Assembly (NCBI GenBank): GCA_009692505.1
Contig: SHZC01000036.1
Location: 1 to 32,857, forward strand
Direction of reading: 5' to 3'
DNA length: 32,857 bases
Source of the DNA: Myxococcales bacterium
GTDB taxonomy: Bacteria; Myxococcota_A; Bradymonadia; UBA7976; UBA1532
Of the stretch, positions 28,759 through 32,857 are shown piece after piece (positions within the stretch are counted from its first letter, which is position 1; the number at the start of each line of letters is the position of its first letter). The notes under the pieces are model-generated. The model ran no database searches and was not told the DNA's origin. It saw only the letters and a list, made by a program, of their open reading frames with translations. Made by a program: the position numbers and the translations under genes.

Positions 28759-29171
28759 TTGAACGAGGAGCCTCGCCTGGGGCAGCGGTACTCGATCACC
28801 CCGCTGGAGAGCCGCCACGACATAAAGGCGTTCACCTGCGGGGTTGACGCTCTCGACCGTTACCTCCGTGACCAAGCGTCCCCGGATGCCCGGCGCAGTG
28901 TAGCGACGGTCTTCATCGCTGAGGACCAGGCCACGCGTGCTGTGAGAGGTTTCTATACGCTCTCCCTGGCCGCAGTGAGCATCGGCCGCCTCCCCCCTGT
29001 CCTGACCCGCAAGATGCCAACGAGGTCGCTTGGGCGGCGTTCCTCGTGGACGCCAAGGACGAGGCCGCTCAGAAGTTCTACCTCAAGTTTGATCTCATGC
29101 CGTTGACCGATGACCGGCTCCACGTGTTTGCACTGCCGGGCACCGTTGAACGGCTCTTTGGCCCGCTGTAG
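28759..29171 (+). pseudogene. GNAT toxin-like acetyltransferase pseudogene, central acetyl-CoA loop deleted
   Basis: The TTG-start reading gives the N-terminal part of a TacT-like GNAT toxin: YSITPLESRHDIKAFTCGVDALDRYL, then FIAEDQATRAVRGFYTLSLAAVSI. At about 29014-29018 the family sequence jumps to a different frame and continues with VAWAAFLVDAKDEAAQKFYLKFDLMPL to a stop at 29171. The missing section, about 40-45 residues, would include the Q/RxxGxG/A acetyl-CoA loop, so the product cannot be an active acetyltransferase. Such toxins acetylate aminoacyl-tRNA and normally pair with a ribbon-helix-helix antitoxin; no complete antitoxin is visible upstream. The reconstruction relies on recalled family sequences. 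It lies in the same decayed patch as the AlkD-like pseudogene. Confidence 0.78.
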
Positions 29172-29227
29172 CTCCCCCAGTGAATCCGCGGTCGTCGGGG
29201 CCTGATCTTCTGATTTGGGCCACCCCC

Positions 29228-29887
29228 TCAGCCGTACTCGCGGTCCTCGAAGAAGTGCTCGGGCAGGTTGAGGTAGTCCTTCATCTGGACGTCCCAGGTG
29301 CGCTGCGCTTCGGGGTCACCGAGGTCCAGGCGCAGCTCGTTGACGACCTTGATGCTCATCTCCATCCAGGCGTCCCAGCTCTCCTGGCTGATGTTCTCCT
29401 GGATGAAGTCCCCGAGCGGATCGCCGAAGGGGTTGAACTTCATCCGGCGTCCGATGCGCCCCGTGCGTTGATCACGCACCTCACCTTCACCCGGCTCCCG
29501 CAGATCCACGGGCTCGCGCTCGGGCTCGTCGCCGGACTCGCCGATGCCGATCAGGCCCTCATCGCCGACGCTCGCCCCATGCGCGAGCAAGAGCCCCCGA
29601 AGCTCGTTGGCCGGCATGAGATCACCCCGCCGGATCGCCGCCGTGTGCCCCTGCTGCCAGGTCTCGATCGCCGCGGTCTCGTCGCCGATGGCGAGCTGAG
29701 CCCGACCGAGGACCACATAGGCCCGACTATAATCTGCGTTGAGCTTGATCACCTGCCGCAGGACGATGACCGCCTCGGCTGCCCTCCCGGCCTCGGCGAG
29801 GGCTTGGCCCAGGGCGAAGTGGGCGAGGTCGTCGTCGGGGTTGGCCTTGGCCATCTTGCGAAACTGGTCGATGCGTTCGTCTTCCAT
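29228..29887 (-). CDS. TPR protein fused to a YggX-like Fe(II)-trafficking domain
   Basis: The ATG at 29887 is preferred because AAGGA lies seven bases upstream; a GTG at 29902 would add five residues. The N-terminal part holds two TPR units (DDLAHFALGQALAEAGRAAEAVIVLRQVI, then AYVVLGRAQLAIGDETAAIETW). An acidic linker follows, and the last 75 residues resemble YggX: DPLGDFIQENISQESWDAWM, then VVNELRLDLGDPEAQ and QMKDYLNLP. Free-standing YggX proteins protect iron-sulfur clusters and trafficking of Fe(II). The conserved N-terminal Cys of YggX is absent here, so iron handling may be lost or changed. The double PilZ gene lies 24 bp upstream on the same strand. Confidence 0.75.
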   Translation of the reverse strand: MEDERIDQFRKMAKANPDDDLAHFALGQALAEAGRAAEAVIVLRQVIKLNADYSRAYVVLGRAQLAIGDETAAIETWQQGHTAAIRRGDLMPANELRGLLLAHGASVGDEGLIGIGESGDEPEREPVDLREPGEGEVRDQRTGRIGRRMKFNPFGDPLGDFIQENISQESWDAWMEMSIKVVNELRLDLGDPEAQRTWDVQMKDYLNLPEHFFEDREYG

Positions 29888-29911
29888 CGGGGCGTCCTTC
29901 ACTTTCAGTCT

Positions 29912-31261
29912 TTAGGGCTTACGGGGGGGCCCAACCGCGGGCAGGGGGGGCATGACCGCAGGCAGCGGAGGCAAACCTGCGGGCAGCGGGGGCATTCGAG
30001 GGGGTGGCCCGACCGTGGGCGGTCGTGTCAGATCGACCGTGGGCGGTCGTGTCAGATCGACCGTGGGCGGTCGTGTCAGATCGACCGTGGGCGGTCGTGT
30101 CAGATCGACCGTGGGCGGTCGGCTCAAGCCTTCACCGAGCAGCAGCGCGACCGGCACCTCTCGGGCGTCGAGCACGATGGGTGGGCCACCTGGATCTCCG
30201 TCGGCACCCCCTGCGGGAACCGGGGCCTCCCTCAGGCCCAGCAGGATGGAGGGTTCAGTCGCCGTTCGGTGTACCCGTACTCCAAGACTCGGCTCGGTTG
30301 GGAGCACGTCCACCCCGCCCGTCTGCACCGGCGCGTGCCGTCCGACGAACTTGGCCCAGAGGCTTCGATCAACCCGCGGCATGTCGAACTTGATGCCGAT
30401 GCCCTTCTCCGTCTCGTCGAGGCTGTCGACCGTGCGGGCCACGTGTCCCGCGATCTGAAAGGTCTCGCCGGAATGCGGATGGACGAGCCGAAGGTTCACT
30501 CGGCTGCTCAGCGAGATGAGCGTGGCGGACAGAACAAACGTGCCGCCTTCGCTGATGTCCTTGAGCTCGAACTGCTGGAGGGCGGCCAGCCCCTCCGGGC
30601 GCAGCGTCACGTTGAACTTGCCCGGACGCCGGACGTGCTCGCGGCGGGTCGCGTCGATGCCCTGGGCGATTGCCGGTGTGGCGGGCGGCGCGGCGGGCGG
30701 AGGCGGAGGCGCGGCCACCGGAATTGGGCCCACTCGCGGCGGGGCGACGTCTTTTAGATCGGACGGCGCGGGCAGCACGACCGTTCTGGAGGCGGGCACG
30801 GGCGAGGGCACGGGCGTCTGATTTCGGGGCGCGGGGCGGGCGACACCGGAGAGGGCGTCGGGGCTGGGGCTCAACGCGGGGGCCTGCGGACCAGCCGGCG
30901 GGGGGGCTTTCATCCCGTGCTCGACCCAGACCTTGACCTGGCGAATCACCGCGACCCAGAGGGCCTCGGTGCTCCGATCGTTGCCGAACAACGAGATGCC
31001 GATCCCCGGCGCACGGCTGGAGGTCCGCTCGGCAGACGTGATGCAGCGCGCGACGATGCCCATCAACTCCAGGCGCTCGCCATCGCGTGGATCGATCACT
31101 GTGAACTTGATCAGCTGATTCGGCACCCGCTCCTCGTCCGTCCGAATGAAGACGCCGTGGAAGCTGACGTCGTCAGTCGTCGTGGGTGTCGGCCGCATCT
31201 GCCCATGGAGCAGGACGTCGAGCTTGAAGGGGAAGCGCTGAGAGCGGCGGAAGTTCGACAC
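29912..31261 (-). CDS. Double PilZ-domain protein with Pro-rich linker and repeat tail
   Basis: The 449-residue protein begins at GTG with AGGA upstream. Two PilZ-like domains are visible. The first has RRSQR and DVSFHG (residues about 5-35). The second has RREHVRR and DISEGG (about residues 205-240). Both keep the RxxxR and D/NxSxxG motifs that bind cyclic di-GMP. A long Pro/Ala linker separates them. The C-terminal tail carries TRPPTVDL repeats and a Pro-Leu-rich end. It is probably a cytoplasmic c-di-GMP-responsive protein, with output unknown. It is divergent from hisC and precedes the TPR-YggX gene on one likely transcript. Confidence 0.87.
   Translation of the reverse strand: MSNFRRSQRFPFKLDVLLHGQMRPTPTTTDDVSFHGVFIRTDEERVPNQLIKFTVIDPRDGERLELMGIVARCITSAERTSSRAPGIGISLFGNDRSTEALWVAVIRQVKVWVEHGMKAPPPAGPQAPALSPSPDALSGVARPAPRNQTPVPSPVPASRTVVLPAPSDLKDVAPPRVGPIPVAAPPPPPAAPPATPAIAQGIDATRREHVRRPGKFNVTLRPEGLAALQQFELKDISEGGTFVLSATLISLSSRVNLRLVHPHSGETFQIAGHVARTVDSLDETEKGIGIKFDMPRVDRSLWAKFVGRHAPVQTGGVDVLPTEPSLGVRVHRTATEPSILLGLREAPVPAGGADGDPGGPPIVLDAREVPVALLLGEGLSRPPTVDLTRPPTVDLTRPPTVDLTRPPTVDLTRPPTVGPPPRMPPLPAGLPPLPAVMPPLPAVGPPRKP
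30011..30120 (-). repeat. Four and a half identical 24-bp tandem repeats
   Basis: Four exact 24-bp units start at 30011, 30035, 30059 and 30083, followed by a partial fifth at 30107. They encode the TRPPTVDL tail of the PilZ protein. Perfect identity suggests recent expansion. Confidence 0.9.
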
Positions 31262-31330
31262 CAGGTTTTCCTGTGGCTTGCAACTTGCGTATGCCTCGCG
31301 TACGTCGCCGCGCGGCGCACCGCAATCTAC

Positions 31331-31345
31331 TCACCGTATCGGTGA
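31331..31345. promoter_or_regulatory. 15-bp perfect palindrome in the PilZ/hisC divergent region
   Basis: TCACCG-TAT-CGGTGA has six-base arms around a three-base centre. It sits in the 116-bp gap between the divergent PilZ and hisC genes, close to a possible -10 on the minus strand. It may be an operator for a dimeric regulator, but no partner gene is visible. Confidence 0.4.
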
Positions 31346-31377
31346 TTTGAAAGCGCGAACCCCGACCCGGAGTTTCG

Positions 31378-32529
31378 ATGTCCCCGACCCCGTCCAAAAA
31401 CCACGCGCACCTCTCGGTGGCCCGGCCGGCAGCGGTCGAGGCCCCCATCGCCGTGGCTCGCACGATCCGCGAGGTCAAGCCCTACCTCGCCACGTCGTCG
31501 CTCGAGGCCATCCATGGGCGCCCCGACCAGGTCCCGCTCAAGCTCGACTGGAACGAGTCGACGGTCCCGCCGTCCCCGAAGGTCATCTCGGCCATCACGG
31601 CGTTTCTCGGGCAGGAGCACCACCTCAACTGGTACCCCGTGCTCAACAGCACCAACCTGATCGAGAAGCTCGAGCGTTTTCACGGCCTCTCGGGCGATCG
31701 CCTGCTCATCACCAACGGCAGCGACGACGCGCTCGACACCATCTGCACGACCTACCTCGATCCCGGCGACACCGTGCTCGTCCCCTCGCCGACCTATACG
31801 CACTTCCTCGTCTTCGCCCAGAAGCGCAGCGCGAACATCGTGCCGGTCTACGGTGAAGACGCCTTCGGACCCAACCTCGAGGGGATCATCGACGCGGCCG
31901 TGCGCCTGCGCCCCCGGCTCCTCTATCTGGTCAACCCGAACAATCCGACGGGGGTCATCTATTCACCCGACGAGGTCTCGGCCATCGCGGCGGCTTGCCC
32001 CGAGACGCTCGTCATCTGCGATGAGGCGTACTCCGAGTTCGCCGGGGTCTCGGCCATCGGGCTGCTCGAGGCTCACCCGAACCTGATCATTACCCGCACG
32101 TTCTCCAAGGCCTACGGCATCGCCGGTCTGCGGATCGGTTACGCGATGGGAGCGCCTGAGGTCATCCGCGACCTTCGGCGGGTCTTCAACCCCAAGAGCG
32201 TCAACGTGCTCGCCCAGATCGGGGCCATGGCGGCGCTTGAGGACCAAGAGTACCTCAACTGGTACTTGGGAGAGGTCAAGGCCAGCAAGGCCCTCATCGA
32301 GGCCTACTTCCAGCGGCGGGCCCTCGACTGCCGGATCACGCCGGCCAACTACTTCCTCGTGCACTTCGATCAGGCCCCATGGGTCGTCAAGCGCCTCCAG
32401 GAAGAGGGGGTCTATGTTCGGGACCGCTCGGGTCTGAACCAGCTCGCCGGCTATGTCCGCTTCTCCATCGGCACGACCGATCAGACCCGCGACCTCCTCA
32501 AGCGGCTTGACCAAATCCTCGACCGCTGA
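31378..32529 (+). CDS. hisC: Histidinol-phosphate aminotransferase
   Basis: The 383-residue fold-type I PLP enzyme transfers the amino group from glutamate to imidazole-acetol phosphate in histidine synthesis. Recognisable elements are the DWNEST N-terminal motif, the NGSDDALDTI turn near residue 113, NPNNPTG near residue 185, the CDEAYSEF strand, and the PLP lysine K244 in TFSKAYGIAGLRIGY. RFSIGT closes the C-terminal domain. The 30-residue N-terminal extension is somewhat longer than usual. No other his genes are in view, so this is an isolated copy. It may act on histidinol phosphate or a related aromatic substrate; the substrate is inferred from family resemblance. Confidence 0.88.
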   Translation: MSPTPSKNHAHLSVARPAAVEAPIAVARTIREVKPYLATSSLEAIHGRPDQVPLKLDWNESTVPPSPKVISAITAFLGQEHHLNWYPVLNSTNLIEKLERFHGLSGDRLLITNGSDDALDTICTTYLDPGDTVLVPSPTYTHFLVFAQKRSANIVPVYGEDAFGPNLEGIIDAAVRLRPRLLYLVNPNNPTGVIYSPDEVSAIAAACPETLVICDEAYSEFAGVSAIGLLEAHPNLIITRTFSKAYGIAGLRIGYAMGAPEVIRDLRRVFNPKSVNVLAQIGAMAALEDQEYLNWYLGEVKASKALIEAYFQRRALDCRITPANYFLVHFDQAPWVVKRLQEEGVYVRDRSGLNQLAGYVRFSIGTTDQTRDLLKRLDQILDR

Positions 32530-32540
32530 ATCCTCTCCTT

Positions 32541-32569
32541 TTGACCTCAACGGTCGTTCCGCACAGAAT
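32541..32569 (+). promoter_or_regulatory. Candidate sigma-70 promoter for the last lipoprotein
   Basis: TTGACC (32541-32546) is followed after exactly 17 bp by CAGAAT (32564-32569). The -35 matches five of six bases and the -10 four of six. It lies 41 bp before the ATG and is the clearest promoter-like element in the window. Confidence 0.5.
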
Positions 32570-32610
32570 GCGCACCGCGACTTCAAAACGACGACTACTC
32601 TGGGGGTTCC

Positions 32611-32857
32611 ATGAATCGATTGTTCGCTGGCAAGGCGTGGCTTTTCGCCGCGATAGTCTCCGCCGCGTTCGCTGCTGCTTGCGCCGATGAGGCGCCCTCG
32701 GGGGGCAAAGGCAACGCCGACGCCGGCAACCCGCCGATCACCCCCGGCGCAGACATGGGGGGCACCCCGGTCTCGGGCGTCCGGCGTCTGGAGCTCGTCG
32801 GCAACCGTGAGCGGCAGGTCGGGTACAGCAGCTTGACCGACGTCTCGGTCCGCCTCC
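32611..32857 (+). CDS. Putative lipoprotein, N-terminal part (3' truncated by window edge)
   Basis: The ATG follows a GGGGGT ribosome site and begins a signal peptide ending in FAAAC (Cys24). After the Cys comes a low-complexity linker rich in Gly, Asp and Pro (GNADAGNPPITPGADMGGTP), like the linkers of the M28 peptidase and protease. A beta-rich domain starts with VRRLELVGNRERQVG and may be Ig-like. The remainder is outside the window, so the function is unknown. Confidence 0.75.
   Translation, partial: MNRLFAGKAWLFAAIVSAAFAAACADEAPSGGKGNADAGNPPITPGADMGGTPVSGVRRLELVGNRERQVGYSSLTDVSVRL

Overview
The window is about 33 kb of high-GC DNA with short intergenic gaps. It looks like a chromosomal segment from a Myxococcota (deltaproteobacterial) genome. 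The evidence is an eukaryotic-type Ser/Thr kinase, PilZ proteins, a run of lipobox lipoproteins with Cys-rich and pre-peptidase C-terminal (PPC) repeats, a trypsin-like protease with a MYXO-CTERM-like tail, DAG-rich linkers, and frequent GTG/TTG starts. I cannot assign a genus. I see no tRNA, rRNA, CRISPR array, insertion sequence, integrase or phage genes.

Layout. (1) 1-4.6 kb holds the end of a pentapeptide-repeat protein, RNase HIII (rnhC), a convergent membrane-anchored Ser/Thr kinase, and a coupled acyltransferase-SDR pair. (2) 4.7-18.9 kb is an envelope and secretion block. It has two small lipoproteins, an exported thioredoxin-TPR protein, a 1041-residue lipoprotein with Cys-rich and five PPC-like repeats, a hemerythrin-like protein whose natural start seems blocked by an in-frame stop, a trypsin-like protease, FabI, an M28 peptidase, a GH13 amylase-family lipoprotein and an unknown PPC lipoprotein. 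(3) 19.0-23.9 kb is a tight maeB-ligA-nth cluster: hybrid malic enzyme, divergent NAD-dependent DNA ligase and endonuclease III. (4) 23.9-29.2 kb is a patch with gene decay. It contains a DNA alkylation repair (AlkD-like) pseudogene, two GT-C type membrane glycosyltransferases (the second TMTC-like with a TPR-like tail), a poly-Gln lipoprotein, and a GNAT toxin-like pseudogene with its acetyl-CoA loop deleted. (5) 29.2-32.9 kb has a minus-strand pair of a double PilZ protein and a TPR protein fused to a YggX-like domain, a divergent hisC, and the start of another lipoprotein.

How the genes fit together. Most products are exported or surface-attached: peptidases, an amylase, adhesion- or scaffold-like PPC proteins and a periplasmic thioredoxin. 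That suits a predatory or scavenging lifestyle, but this is inference. The ligase/Nth pair would cover the first and last steps of base-excision repair. PilZ and the kinase suggest signalling to the envelope.

I found no clear complete novel system. The most unusual signals are a four-copy 16-bp-period palindrome array between two convergent stop codons (14642-14697), the TPR-YggX fusion, the hemerythrin gene with an early ochre codon, the rearranged zinc-site cysteines in LigA, and a protease that carries both a lipobox and a MYXO-CTERM-like tail.
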